Part shown: piece after piece, positions 54,828 through 63,807 of the stretch
How positions within the stretch are numbered: the stretch's first letter is position 1
Layout of the letters: every line of letters begins with the position of its first letter
Assembly (NCBI GenBank): GCA_958370785.1
Contig: CATXKN010000003.1
Location: 221,337 to 285,336 of the forward strand
Origin: an uncultured Collinsella sp.
Lineage (GTDB): Bacteria; Actinomycetota; Coriobacteriia; Coriobacteriales; Coriobacteriaceae
Direction: 5' to 3'
DNA length: 64,000 bases
The notes under the pieces: model-generated
The model's database searches: none
What the model saw: only the letters and a program-made list of their open reading frames with translations
Told to the model about the DNA's origin: nothing
Program-made: the position numbers and the translations under genes

Positions 54828-57800
54828 CTACACGTCCCTCCTTACAAACGTTCCTTCGTGGTTATACGAGCAGCGCGCATGCGCGGCCTGAGCCGACGTC
54901 GGGTCGACGGCAGCAACGTTGCCTGCCTCGAGCTCGCGCAGGCGCTCGGCGATGCCGGCCTCCACGCGATCGAGCAGGGCGTCGAAGTCCATGCTGCCAC
55001 CCTCGCCGGGGAAACCTTTCTTAAGGCCCGGGATGCGACCGTCGCCGCGCTCTTCCTCGAGCAGCTCGGCGCTCGCGGCACCGCGCAACGCCGGCTTGCC
55101 GCCCTTGGTCGAAAAGTAGAGCGCCGCGCGGGTGTCCAGATCCAGCGCCCGGCGCATGGCCTGGGCGTAGATGAGCGTTTGGGTATGTGGCGGCAACCAG
55201 CGCGGGTCGTCGATGGGCGCCGTGCCCGATTCCTCGTCGCGCACCGTGGGGTCGGCGAGCTTAAACTCCTCAACGCCCGTGCGATGCTTGTAGTCGATCA
55301 CCACGGCACGATCCTCGGCGTCCACGTCCACGCGGTCGATGCGTCCGCCAAGCGGCCAACCGGCATACTCGACCTTGAGCTCGTTGAAGGCAAACTCCAG
55401 GTAGCGCGGGGCAAAGGGGGCAAGTGCCTCGGACTCGTAGGCAAGCACGCCCTCCAGCTGCGGCAGAATCTCGGCCACCTGGCGCCCCTCCACCGCAGAG
55501 AGCGGCACCAGCGGGCCCTCCGTGCCTCGCTTGCCGGCGTGCTCGGCCAACGTCTCGTCAAAGACCTCGCTCAGCAGCTCCTGAGCACGTGGCAGGTTCT
55601 CGGGCGTCACACGCTCCATGCCCTCCTGGGGCAGACGAGCATGCAGGTGCTCCAACACGTCGTGGACAAAGTTACCCTTCTCCATGTTGCCAAAGCCCGC
55701 GTCGATGGACTGGGGCTTCACGCGATACGACACAAACCAGCACAGCGGGCACGTCGAGTACGCCTCAATCTGCGAGGCGGACGTCAGACGCGGCACGAGC
55801 GGCGCGTTCTCGCCCTCGCCATCGCGGCGACGCAGGACCAGGTACGGCACAGCCGCCTCACTCAAATGCTGAGGAGCCTCGCACACGACGCGTTTGTACT
55901 CGATGCCCTCGCCGGCCGCTGGATCAAAATCGGCGACGATACCGCCCTCGCCCACGCATGCAACCTTGGCGGCGCCGGCAGCCTCGGCGTGCGCCCGCAG
56001 CTCGGTCCACACGGCAGCCGGGTAGCACTCGCGCGCCTGGCGATCGTGGGTCACGCGGGCGAGCACAACGGGGCCGCGCGCCGCCTGCATCACGCGGCCA
56101 AAGCGCACGCGCAACAAGGCGGCAGGCTCAAGCGTCACACCGCTGCGATCTAACTCCGCCGTCAGCGTGGCCAGCGGGCCCTCCTCGTGCGAAAGCGGAT
56201 AACTGTCCAGGTCGACGTCGGTAAACAGCACGGCATCGTAGCTGGCGGGGCGCAGGGCTGCCGCATCGGCAAGCGACGCAAAGCGCACCTGGGCGCGCGG
56301 CGCGCGGTCGACCTCGTAGGTCTCGTAATCGTATGCGGTGCTGCGCTTGTCCACCTTGGTACGAACGCCGTCGAGCACGGGCACGGTCGCGGCCTGCGAC
56401 ACGTCGAGCGCGCGGGCGTCGTTCATAAGGATGTCGATGGCATGTCGCAGTAGGGCGGTCTCCGCCTGGCGACGAGCCTGACCGTCAAAGCCTCCAAGGG
56501 CGCGATCGGGCAACGCCTCGGCGACGGCGAGCATGGCCTTGAGTGCCGTCACGGGTTTGTCGCGCCACAGCGCTTGGAACACGTCCGAGACCACGCACGG
56601 CACGTTCTTAAACCAGTTCTCATCACTGGCAGCCTTGCGGGCACCCCTCACCTGGCCCTGCACGCTCTGCAGCAAGCTCTTGACGCCCGCAGTGGTCTTG
56701 CCGCGCGACAGGCGCATGTTCTTGTCGAAGGTGCGCGCACTGGCGGCATCGGCACCCGAAAGCGGACTATAAATCCAGTCGGCAAGCTCCGGCGCGGGCC
56801 ACCACTCGGTCTTGGAGGCGGTGCCCTCGTCGGCGGCCTTCATGCGCTCGATCAGATTGGCGAGCGCCGTGAACTGCCTGCCCGCGATGGATTGGGAAAA
56901 CGCCGTGAACTCGGTTGTCTCGGCCGCAATATGACGTGCCGCCAAACGGGCAGCGAGTTCACCGAACAGCTGGGGCGCCCGGGCAGACACCACGAGCACG
57001 CGCACGGGGTCCGCGGACGCCGTGACACCGCCGTCGACCGCGGCGTCCTCACACGTTTTTACCATCTCATCGATTGCATCCACATAGGCGTGGGCGCGGG
57101 AGTGAGGGCCGGCAACCTCTACAAAGGTAGGCTGAGCGGCAGACTTGGAGGCAGTCTGGGGCGCGGCGGCGCCCTCCCCCAGCGGCGCGGCCTCAAACAG
57201 CACACCGCGGGCATCAAAGGCGGCAGCAAGCTCCTCGCGCATTGCCGCCTGCTCGCGGGCAAGCAGCACAACGACCTCTCCCCCATTGTTCGCCACGGCC
57301 GACAGCAGCTCGAGCAGGCCGTGCGTAAACGATGTGATGCCGCGCACACATACCGCGCGGGTGCACGCCGGCAGGCTATCGGCCAGGACACTGGCCATAA
57401 TATCAGCCGCCTCGCAGGGCTCGACCATGTCTCGACGGTCCAAGCCGCTCGCATAGGCACTCAACAGCTCGAACACGCGAGCCTCGGCGTCGCTCTTGGG
57501 ATCGGGCCGGCGAACGTCGCCGCAGCAGCGCTCGGCACCCGTCCCCGCTACGCCCGGCAGCACATCGCGGGCCATGCGCGCGAGCATGCGCACCGTGCCC
57601 TGACTGCGCGAAAGCGGCTGCAGGTCGGCATCGTCGCGACGGGCGATCATGTCCGAGAACAGCATCTGGCGCTGCATGTTGTCGACGAAGCTGCGACCAT
57701 CGCCCATAAGCTCCCACAGCGAACGAAGCCACGACGCGGGGGTTTTGTAGTCAACGCCCAGCGAGGCGCCAGCAACCGCAGCATCGTGACGGCACAGGTC

Positions 57801-57926
57801 GAGCTCGGCAAACGAGGGCGCCAGCAAAACGGCACGCCCGTGGCGGGCAACCAGGTCGGCGAGCAACGCCGCCTCAGCATCGCTCAAGTCCGTCCCGGTA
57901 TTGGTGGTATAGATTCGAACAGGCAT
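54828..57926 (-). CDS. addB: AddB-like nuclease subunit
   Basis: A 1032-residue partner of AddA. The N-terminal region is a decayed helicase domain (AVLLAPSFAELDLCRHDAAV, VRVLVVSARAPQLFGELAAR). The C-terminal PD-(D/E)xK nuclease has GGRIDRVDVDAEDRAVVIDY then KHRTG, with Tyr-Lys as the last motif. Cys in YSTCPLCWFVSYR and near the C-terminus (ARCSYNHEG) could hold the AddB iron-sulfur cluster. Assignment as AddB rests on the nuclease domain, size and the adjoining addA, since the family diverges strongly. The start has GGAGGA 2 bases upstream. Confidence 0.85.
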   Translation of the reverse strand: MPVRIYTTNTGTDLSDAEAALLADLVARHGRAVLLAPSFAELDLCRHDAAVAGASLGVDYKTPASWLRSLWELMGDGRSFVDNMQRQMLFSDMIARRDDADLQPLSRSQGTVRMLARMARDVLPGVAGTGAERCCGDVRRPDPKSDAEARVFELLSAYASGLDRRDMVEPCEAADIMASVLADSLPACTRAVCVRGITSFTHGLLELLSAVANNGGEVVVLLAREQAAMREELAAAFDARGVLFEAAPLGEGAAAPQTASKSAAQPTFVEVAGPHSRAHAYVDAIDEMVKTCEDAAVDGGVTASADPVRVLVVSARAPQLFGELAARLAARHIAAETTEFTAFSQSIAGRQFTALANLIERMKAADEGTASKTEWWPAPELADWIYSPLSGADAASARTFDKNMRLSRGKTTAGVKSLLQSVQGQVRGARKAASDENWFKNVPCVVSDVFQALWRDKPVTALKAMLAVAEALPDRALGGFDGQARRQAETALLRHAIDILMNDARALDVSQAATVPVLDGVRTKVDKRSTAYDYETYEVDRAPRAQVRFASLADAAALRPASYDAVLFTDVDLDSYPLSHEEGPLATLTAELDRSGVTLEPAALLRVRFGRVMQAARGPVVLARVTHDRQARECYPAAVWTELRAHAEAAGAAKVACVGEGGIVADFDPAAGEGIEYKRVVCEAPQHLSEAAVPYLVLRRRDGEGENAPLVPRLTSASQIEAYSTCPLCWFVSYRVKPQSIDAGFGNMEKGNFVHDVLEHLHARLPQEGMERVTPENLPRAQELLSEVFDETLAEHAGKRGTEGPLVPLSAVEGRQVAEILPQLEGVLAYESEALAPFAPRYLEFAFNELKVEYAGWPLGGRIDRVDVDAEDRAVVIDYKHRTGVEEFKLADPTVRDEESGTAPIDDPRWLPPHTQTLIYAQAMRRALDLDTRAALYFSTKGGKPALRGAASAELLEEERGDGRIPGLKKGFPGEGGSMDFDALLDRVEAGIAERLRELEAGNVAAVDPTSAQAAHARCSYNHEGTFVRRDV

Positions 57927-58029
57927 GGTCCTCCACTCAAACCGTTCGCAATAATCAATGCATCCATCCTACCCGCCCGCGCGGACAGATTTGCCCCACG
58001 CCAACAGATTTCCTCCGTCCCCGAGGGAT

Positions 58030-58058
58030 CAAAAAACCGCCCCCGAAGGGACGGTTCT
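58030..58058 (-). terminator. Terminator of the TrpR-like regulator gene
   Basis: On the minus strand AACCGTCCC, TTCG loop, GGGGCGGTT (9-bp stem) then TTTT, 26 bases after the stop. Confidence 0.8.
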
Positions 58059-58083
58059 GCGCAATTCGTTTGTTGCCGTTGGC

Positions 58084-58383
58084 CTACTCGCCATCCTCCA
58101 GCTTGATGAGGATCTTGCGATAGCCACCGTACTCGCCATTAAGTGCCTTGGACACGCGGCTCACCGTGGTGGACGAAGCGCCGGTGCGGGCCTGAACCTC
58201 AACATAGGGCTCGCCCTCATCCAGATAGCGCGCGACCTGCAGACGCTGAGAAAGATCGCAGATCTCGCGCGGTGTGCAGATATCGGTTAAAAACGCTTGA
58301 ATATCATTCTCGTCGTCCAAAAGACTAAATGCGTGGACCAGCTGCTTGACATCAGGCTTGTCAAACATGTTCTCGATATTCAT
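58084..58383 (-). CDS. YerC/YecD-family TrpR-like regulator
   Basis: A 99-residue all-helical protein of the YerC/YecD group of the Trp-repressor superfamily. It has FLTDICTPREICDLSQRLQV then ARYLDEG, and the helix-turn-helix YVEVQARTGASSTTVSRVSK then ALN. Members are predicted DNA-binding repressors, and the target in this group is unknown. It is a single-gene unit with an extended -10 promoter at 58489-58497 and a terminator at 58030-58058. Confidence 0.9.
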   Translation of the reverse strand: MNIENMFDKPDVKQLVHAFSLLDDENDIQAFLTDICTPREICDLSQRLQVARYLDEGEPYVEVQARTGASSTTVSRVSKALNGEYGGYRKILIKLEDGE

Positions 58384-58707
58384 CGATCACCGCCAAACCC
58401 GCCATAAGGCATCGAAGTTGATACTGACATCGGGCATCGTTCGCCCGTAATATGCAATAAAACTATGCATGGGCCTTTTGCCCGTAGCAGTGTAGCACAC
58501 CACCAAACTAAAGCGACAAGACTCTCTGCCAGCGGCACGTTTTTCAGGACGAACGCCGTTTAGAAACCGAATGCGCACGTAAGCTCCACGAATATTTGAG
58601 ACAATGGGCGCCCAAACACCGCGGCGCGCCCGCGCAACCATCCAAGTCGCCGTCGCAAGCCGCTTCACGCGACGCCAGCAACCCCGGCGCAAGAAAGGAT
58701 TCACGCC
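58384..58707. other. Divergent intergenic region, no gene seen
   Basis: 324 bases between the TrpR-like regulator and the holin-like gene. It holds the minus-strand promoter at 58489-58497. Frames open across it (58387-58782 minus; 58604 onward plus) are low quality and overlap real genes, so no gene is called. Confidence 0.5.
58489..58497 (-). promoter_or_regulatory. Candidate extended -10 promoter of the TrpR-like gene
   Basis: On the minus strand TGCTACACT, with TTGTCG about 19 bases upstream of the -10 hexamer. It is 106 bases upstream of the start codon. Confidence 0.45.
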
Positions 58708-59073
58708 ATGCGCTTTATGCTTAACTGGCTCTTCACCTCGATCGCCATCGCGATCGCCACGTTCCTCGTCCCCGGTATCCAACCCTTCGGCTTTGCCGAG
58801 GCCTGGGTCTGCTTTGCCTTTGTGGGACTGTTCCTCAACATCGTCGATTCGTTCGTCAAACCGTTCCTCACGGTCATCTCGCTGCCGCTCACAATCATTA
58901 CGCTCGGCATTTTCCAGCTCGTGCTCAACAGCTTTATGCTGGAGCTCGCCAGCTACCTGTCGGTCAACCTGTTGGGCGTCGGCATCTCCATCGCCGGCTT
59001 TGGCTCGGCCTTTATGGGCAGCATCCTAGTGTCCATCATGCGCAGCATCCTCGATAGTCTTGCCGAAGAGTAG
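58708..59073 (+). CDS. Four-span membrane protein, phage-holin-like family (YvlD type)
   Basis: A 121-residue membrane protein (MRFMLNWLFTSIAIAIATFL at the start) with four spans. It has the conserved central FLNIVDSFVKPFLTVISLPL then TIITLGIFQLVLN, typical of the YvlD/Mycobacterial-type four-span family (PF04020). The 'holin' name is historical, and an envelope or lipid role is more likely in a chromosome. ATG 58708 follows AAGAAAGGATTCACGCC. Confidence 0.88.
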   Translation: MRFMLNWLFTSIAIAIATFLVPGIQPFGFAEAWVCFAFVGLFLNIVDSFVKPFLTVISLPLTIITLGIFQLVLNSFMLELASYLSVNLLGVGISIAGFGSAFMGSILVSIMRSILDSLAEE

Positions 59074-59108
59074 AACACCCCCGACACACAAACGCATCGG
59101 ACCAAATC

Positions 59109-59146
59109 AAAGGCCGCCCATCGCAAAAATGGGCGGCCTTCTAATT
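59109..59146 (+). terminator. Terminator after the holin-like gene
   Basis: AAGGCCGCCCAT pairs with ATGGGCGGCCTT around CGCAAAA, then CTAATTT. The stem is perfect. Confidence 0.8.
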
Positions 59147-59207
59147 TGCCAAATCTCAGACGGCAAGAAAATCTATCATTTCCCCCCGTCCCCACATAGC
59201 AGGTGGG

Positions 59208-59636
59208 CTAGATGACGTAGTCGTAGCCTTCGTTGGGAGCGACAAGTTGATCGAGCGTCACACCGTCGAGGTAGTCGTTGATAAGCTTGTCCAGGTTCTT
59301 CCACACATCGAGCGTGGGGCACTCATCAGATCGCGAGCAGCCCTTGCAGTCGCCATCCAGGCAGGCGACCGGTGCCAGGCTGCCCTCGGTCAAGCGCAGG
59401 ATCTCGCCCACCGTGTACTGCTCGGGCGGGCGCGTGAGCACATAGCCACCGCCCTTGCCGCGCATGCCCGAGAGCATGTTGGCGCGCACGAGCGTCGCCA
59501 AGATGTTCTCGAGATATTTCTCGGAAATCCCCTGTCGCGCCGCGATCTCTTTGAGCGGGATGCGACCGGCCGCCTGGTGCTCGGCCAGGTCAACCATAAC
59601 GCGCAGGGCGTACCTGCCCTTAGTGGAAACCAACAT
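59208..59636 (-). CDS. Rrf2-family transcriptional regulator (IscR/CymR-like)
   Basis: A 142-residue Rrf2 protein. The winged helix MLVSTKGRYALRVMVDLAEH then IPLKEIAARQGISEKYLENI is followed by GMRGKGGGYVLTRPPEQYTV. A cluster of four Cys (CLDGDCKGCSRSDEC, about residues 92-106) could bind an iron-sulfur cluster as in IscR, whereas CymR lacks it. It is divergent from cysK. In Firmicutes CymR represses cysteine synthesis genes together with CysK, so control of cysK is the likely job. AAAGG lies upstream of the ATG. Confidence 0.92.
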   Translation of the reverse strand: MLVSTKGRYALRVMVDLAEHQAAGRIPLKEIAARQGISEKYLENILATLVRANMLSGMRGKGGGYVLTRPPEQYTVGEILRLTEGSLAPVACLDGDCKGCSRSDECPTLDVWKNLDKLINDYLDGVTLDQLVAPNEGYDYVI

Positions 59637-59672
59637 ATATAGTGCTGCCTTTCGGTCTTTTAGTCCGTTGAA

Positions 59673-59700
59673 ATTCTAGCCGAAAAATTGGGTTTGAAAA
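59673..59700 (-). promoter_or_regulatory. Candidate promoter of the Rrf2 gene
   Basis: On the minus strand TTTTCA, 16 bases, then TAGAAT, 37 bases upstream of the start. Confidence 0.45.
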
Positions 59701-59753
59701 TACCCGTTCCGGTCAAGATGGTTAATCAGCTTGTAATAATCTTCTATTTCCTA

Positions 59754-59782
59754 TTGCATTACTAGGCTTTAGTGTCTACTAT
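59754..59782 (+). promoter_or_regulatory. Promoter of cysK
   Basis: TTGCAT (59754-59759), 17 bases, then TACTAT (59777-59782). The leader of about 100 bases holds AACCTATAAGGTT, a small dyad that could be the Rrf2 operator. Confidence 0.6.
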
Positions 59783-59889
59783 GCTTGCCAACAGCTAAAC
59801 GAACAACCTATAAGGTTTATGGGTTTAGCTGCTAGACACGCCGTAAAACCACACGGCAACCAGCAACTTGAACACTTTGGAGGTTCACC

Positions 59890-60828
59890 ATGAGCAAGGT
59901 TTACACGTCCATCGATCAGCTTATCGGCCACACCCCGCTTCTGGAGCTCACCCACTTTGAGGCCGACGAGGACCTCAAGGCTCGCGTGCTCGTCAAACTG
60001 GAATACTTCAACCCCGCCGGATCCGTTAAGGACCGCGTCGCCAAGAACATGATTGACGAGGCCGAGAAGGCTGGCAAGCTCGTGCGCGGCGGCGACTACA
60101 CCATCATCGAGCCCACGAGCGGCAACACCGGCGTCGGCATCGCCTCGGTGGCGGCTGCCCGCGGCTACAAGGTGATCATCACCATGCCCGAGACCATGTC
60201 CGTCGAGCGCCGCAAGCTGATGCAGGCATATGGCGCACAGCTCGTACTCACCGACGGCTCCAAGGGTATGAAGGGCGCCATCGCCAAGGCCGAGGAGCTG
60301 CAGAAGGAGACTCCCAACAGCATCATCGCCGGTCAGTTTGTGAACCCCGCCAACCCCGCCATCCACAAGGCCACGACCGGCCCCGAGATCTGGGATGACA
60401 CCGATGGTAAGGTCGACATCTTCGTCGCCGGCGTTGGCACCGGTGGTACCGTGACCGGCGTGGGCGAGTTCCTCAAGGAGCAGAACCCCGAGATTAAGGT
60501 CGTCGCCGTCGAGCCCGCCACCTCCCCGGTGCTCTCTAAGGGTCAGGCCGGCCCGCACAAGATCCAAGGCATCGGCGCCGGCTTTGTGCCCGACGTCCTC
60601 GACACCCGGGTCTACGACGAGATCATCCCCGTCGAGAACGAGGACGCCTTTGCCACCGGCCGCGCCGTGGGCCACAAGGAGGGCGTGCTCGTGGGCATTT
60701 CGTCCGGTGCCGCCGTGTGGGCCGCACTGCAGCTGGCCAAACGCCCCGAGAACGAGGGTAAGACCATCGTGGCCCTGCTTGCCGACACGGGCGAGCGCTA
60801 CCTGTCCACGGCACTGTTCCAGGACTAG
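59890..60828 (+). CDS. cysK: Cysteine synthase A (O-acetylserine sulfhydrylase)
   Basis: A 312-residue PLP enzyme that makes cysteine from O-acetylserine and sulfide. The PLP lysine lies in FNPAGSVKDRVAKNMI (about residue 46), the substrate loop is EPTSGNTGVGIA (about 77), the phosphate loop VAGVGTGGTVTGVG (about 181) and the C-terminal SSGAAVWAAL (about 270). The length is typical. GGAGG lies 6 bases before the ATG. It is divergent from an Rrf2 regulator. Confidence 0.97.
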   Translation: MSKVYTSIDQLIGHTPLLELTHFEADEDLKARVLVKLEYFNPAGSVKDRVAKNMIDEAEKAGKLVRGGDYTIIEPTSGNTGVGIASVAAARGYKVIITMPETMSVERRKLMQAYGAQLVLTDGSKGMKGAIAKAEELQKETPNSIIAGQFVNPANPAIHKATTGPEIWDDTDGKVDIFVAGVGTGGTVTGVGEFLKEQNPEIKVVAVEPATSPVLSKGQAGPHKIQGIGAGFVPDVLDTRVYDEIIPVENEDAFATGRAVGHKEGVLVGISSGAAVWAALQLAKRPENEGKTIVALLADTGERYLSTALFQD

Positions 60829-60931
60829 AGCTTCTCGTTCTTAGAACGAGTCCAAGGCACGCCGGTCTCCCCTCTCTTCTGGCAGCCTGGGCTCATCCCA
60901 ACAGGGTGTCCCACATGACGCCCGAACTTGC

Positions 60932-60937
60932 TACAAT
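60932..60937 (+). promoter_or_regulatory. Candidate -10 upstream of mnmA, abutting a terminator
   Basis: TTGC-TACAAT (extended -10) at 60928-60937. Predicted transcription would begin at about 60944, inside the hairpin at 60942-60969. Confidence 0.45.
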
Positions 60938-60941
60938 GTCT

Positions 60942-60980
60942 GCGGCGCGGAACCAGCCTCCCGCGCCGCTTTTCTTTTTT
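60942..60980 (+). terminator. Hairpin terminator or attenuator before mnmA
   Basis: GCGGCGCGG (60942-60950) and CCGCGCCGC (60961-60969), a perfect 9-bp stem, followed by TTTTCTTTTTT. It ends 30 bases before the mnmA start and may close cysK or attenuate mnmA. Confidence 0.8.
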
Positions 60981-61009
60981 GGCCACATGCCACCAAGGAG
61001 AACCTCCCC

Positions 61010-62110
61010 ATGCACAACAAGCGCGTGCTCGTCGCCATGAGCGGCGGCGTCGATTCCAGCGTGACCGCGTACCTGCTCAAAAGTCAGGGTTACGAATGCG
61101 TCGGCGCCACCATGCGCCTCACCTGCCCCGCGCCCGACCCCGCCACGGGTATGAGTAAGGTCGACCGCGACATCGCCGATGCAAAGGCCGTCGCCGAGCG
61201 CCTGGGGATACCCCACCACGTGCTCGACCTGCAGCAGACGTTCGACCGCAACGTTATCGAGCGCTTTGTGAACGCCTACCAGGAGGGGCTGACGCCCAAT
61301 CCGTGCATTATCTGCAACCGCCACATTAAGTTTGGCGCGCTGCTCGATGCGGCGCTGGACATGGGCTGCGACTACATCGCCACGGGACATTACGCCAAAA
61401 CAAGCCAGGCGGCAGACGGCACCTGGCAGCTACATCGCGGCGAAGATCCCAAAAAGGACCAAAGCTATTTTTTGTATTCGCTTACGCAGGAGCGCCTGGC
61501 ACACACGATCTTTCCGCTGGCGGGCCTGGACAAAGAGCGCGACGTGCGCCGCATAGCCGCCGAGCAGGGCTTTACCAACGCCAAGAAGGCCGAAAGCGAG
61601 GACATCTGCTTTATTCCAGACGGTGACTACGCGGGCTATATCGAGCGCCGCTGCGGACATCCCGCTGCACCGGGCGACATTGTGTGGCGCGACGGCAGCG
61701 TGGTCGGACGCCATAACGGCGCGCTGCGCTATACCATAGGCCAGCGCAAGGGCCTGGGCGTCGCGATGGCGCATCCCGTGTATGTGACGGGCGTCGATGC
61801 CGCCAGCAACACCGTGCATTTGGGCGAGGCCGAGGACCTGGCGGCCACAGCGCTCACGGCAAACGACTGGATCTGGAGCGCTCCGGCAGAGCGCATGGAG
61901 GCGGAGCTCGACGCCGGCGGCATTCGCGTAGGTGCCAAGTACCGCTACCGTCAGAAAGACCAGGCGGCAGTGCTCACGCGCGGCGCAAACGGGCAGATGC
62001 TCTTGGCCTTTGACGAGCCGCAACGAGCCATCGCCCCCGGCCAGGCCGTCGTCGTCTACCGCGGCGACGTCGTCCTGGGCGGCGGCACGGTGACCGGCGC
62101 CATCAAGTAG
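61010..62110 (+). CDS. mnmA: tRNA-specific 2-thiouridylase MnmA
   Basis: A 366-residue enzyme that thiolates U34 of Lys, Glu and Gln tRNAs. The ATP-pyrophosphatase loop is VAMSGGVDSSVTAYLLK (residues 8-24). The catalytic Cys lies in TPNPCIICNRHIKFG (about 98-112), the second in SEDICFIPDGDY (about 199), and the C-terminal domain has GQRKGLGVAMAHPVYVTGVD and AIAPGQAVVVYRGDVVLGGG. AAGGAG lies 9 bases before the ATG. cysK upstream could supply the cysteine sulfur source, but no desulfurase gene is adjacent. Confidence 0.97.
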   Translation: MHNKRVLVAMSGGVDSSVTAYLLKSQGYECVGATMRLTCPAPDPATGMSKVDRDIADAKAVAERLGIPHHVLDLQQTFDRNVIERFVNAYQEGLTPNPCIICNRHIKFGALLDAALDMGCDYIATGHYAKTSQAADGTWQLHRGEDPKKDQSYFLYSLTQERLAHTIFPLAGLDKERDVRRIAAEQGFTNAKKAESEDICFIPDGDYAGYIERRCGHPAAPGDIVWRDGSVVGRHNGALRYTIGQRKGLGVAMAHPVYVTGVDAASNTVHLGEAEDLAATALTANDWIWSAPAERMEAELDAGGIRVGAKYRYRQKDQAAVLTRGANGQMLLAFDEPQRAIAPGQAVVVYRGDVVLGGGTVTGAIK

Positions 62111-62124
62111 CCCCATCCCCTTCA

Positions 62125-62195
62125 TAAGTTGCGGTGAAATAGGGACTGTTTAAGCGTTTAAAACCGCCAAACAGTCCCTATTTCACCGCAACTTA
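62125..62195. repeat. Palindromic repeat family 2, copy 2
   Basis: A perfect inverted repeat with 27-base arms (62125-62151, starting TAAGTTGCGGTGAAATAGGG, and 62169-62195), 71 bp in all. It lies between convergent mnmA and the M42 gene and could terminate both. Confidence 0.92.
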
Positions 62196-62246
62196 GAGAG
62201 GACGGCCTCGGTCGGTACTGCTGTGTCAGCCGAGGCCGCTGCTCCC

Positions 62247-63290
62247 CTAGCGCTGAACGTAGGCGCGAACCAGCTCGTAGGTATTGCGCACGCCGTCGAT
62301 GTGGCTGCGCTCGTAGTTGTGGCTCGCGTACACGCCGGGGCCGATCAGACCATGGCGAATGTCGTAGCCGGCCGAGAGCGTGGCCTCAACGTCTGAGCCG
62401 TAGTGCGGGTACACGTCGATGGCGTAATCGAGCTCCAGCTCGCGCGCGATGTTGGACAGCGTGGTCACCAAGTCGTAGTTGTACGGACCGCCCGAATCCT
62501 TAGCGCAAATCGAAACCATGCGCTCGGTGCAGCCCAGGTCATCGCCCACACAGCCCATGTCCACGCTGATCATCTCGCGTGTGTCGGCCGGCACAAAGGC
62601 ACCGCCGTGGCCGACCTCCTCGTACACCGTAAAGAGCAACGAAACCTTGCGCGAAAGCGTCACCTCGCCTTCGGCGACGGCGCGGGCCAAACCCAGCAGA
62701 ATCGACGCGGACAGCTTGTCGTCAAGGAAGCGACTCTTGATGTAGCCGCTCTCCGTCACCGTGGTGCGCGGATCCATAGCGATGATGTCGCCGGTTTGAA
62801 TACCCAGCTCGAGCACATCGTCCTTGCTGTCAACGTTCTCGTCGAGCAGGATTTCCATGTTCTTCTCGATGGTCTTGACCGGCTCGTCGGCCACATGCGC
62901 CGAAGGCTCGGTATTGAGGACCACGCCCGTGTAGACATTGCCGTCGCGCGTATAAACGGTGCAGTTCTCGCCATCGGCCGTGGACCACTGGTGCCCGCCG
63001 AGGGTTGTGGGGCGCAGGCGACCATTGTCCTTAATGGAGCGTACCATGGCGCCCAGGGTATCGACATGGCTCGCCAACACGAGCGGCTCACCCTCACCAC
63101 CAAGCTCAACGAGCACATTGCCCTTATTGGAGCGCTCGGGCCCAAAGCCCATATCGCGCAACGTCTCCATCAGATAATCAGTCGCCGCACGGGTATAGCC
63201 CGTAGGCGAAGCGATAGAAGTCAGCGTCTTAAGCTGTCCCGCGATATAGGAGAGCGTCTCCTCTAGAGAAGCATCGATATTAGAAGCCAT
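62247..63290 (-). CDS. M42-family aminopeptidase (glutamyl aminopeptidase/cellulase-like)
   Basis: A 347-residue di-metal aminopeptidase of family M42. Metal and catalytic residues: VLASHVDTLGAMV (first His and Asp), KSRFLDDKLSASILL (bridging Asp), TVYEEVGHGG (catalytic Glu pair), ISVDMGCVGDD (Asp) and VYASHNYERSH near the C-terminus (last His). N-terminal ETLSYIAGQLKTLTSIASPT then GYT fits the family. Such enzymes form cytoplasmic dodecamers that trim peptides from the N-terminus. GGAAGGA lies upstream of the ATG. Confidence 0.92.
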   Translation of the reverse strand: MASNIDASLEETLSYIAGQLKTLTSIASPTGYTRAATDYLMETLRDMGFGPERSNKGNVLVELGGEGEPLVLASHVDTLGAMVRSIKDNGRLRPTTLGGHQWSTADGENCTVYTRDGNVYTGVVLNTEPSAHVADEPVKTIEKNMEILLDENVDSKDDVLELGIQTGDIIAMDPRTTVTESGYIKSRFLDDKLSASILLGLARAVAEGEVTLSRKVSLLFTVYEEVGHGGAFVPADTREMISVDMGCVGDDLGCTERMVSICAKDSGGPYNYDLVTTLSNIARELELDYAIDVYPHYGSDVEATLSAGYDIRHGLIGPGVYASHNYERSHIDGVRNTYELVRAYVQR

Positions 63291-63807
63291 ATGCGTCCTT
63301 CCAAGTAAAACTAAGACCGAGTCCCGATTTTAACCGTTCTGCACGCACAAGGCCCTGGGAGCCGAGCCGTCCCCAGACGCTCCCGCACCGATTCGCGCAT
63401 ACGCCCGGTTATCAATCCAAATCTTGCATAAATAATATCGGTATATGCATAAATATGAGGCATCAATTTCTCTCATCCCAAGGTACCCTACCCCGGACCG
63501 TGCAAAAAACGGAGTATTCAGCACCGCGGCTCCCAACGGCCCCATCACAAACAACAAAATGACGCGGCTGCAGCATGGTTGCAGGTCGTCGCAAACCAAA
63601 AACGCGGCGACAGCCCCCTCCGCTCATCGATAGTCCGTCCGCAATGGCTGTCGATAAGCGCCTGCGGGCCGCTACGGCCCATTCACAACGTTATGCATTT
63701 GTCAGAGCCTGCTGAATACTCCCAAAAATGCACGCTGGGAAGTGCACCACCTATCCGCAGCGGGCAGCATGCCTTGGTTTTGCCCATCTCGGGGTATCGA
63801 CGAGGCA
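63291..63807. other. Intergenic region with tandem A/T-rich boxes, no supported gene
   Basis: About 520 bases. Two direct copies of TGCATAAATA (63425-63434 and 63446-63455) are offset by 21 bases. A 62-codon plus-strand frame (63445-63633) begins inside the second box with no ribosome-binding site and is not called. A short hairpin TGCACGCTGGGAAGTGCA lies near 63730. Confidence 0.45.

Noticed and set aside
63445..63633. 62-codon frame near the right edge
   Set aside because: Starts inside the A/T-rich boxes with no ribosome-binding site and low-complexity translation.
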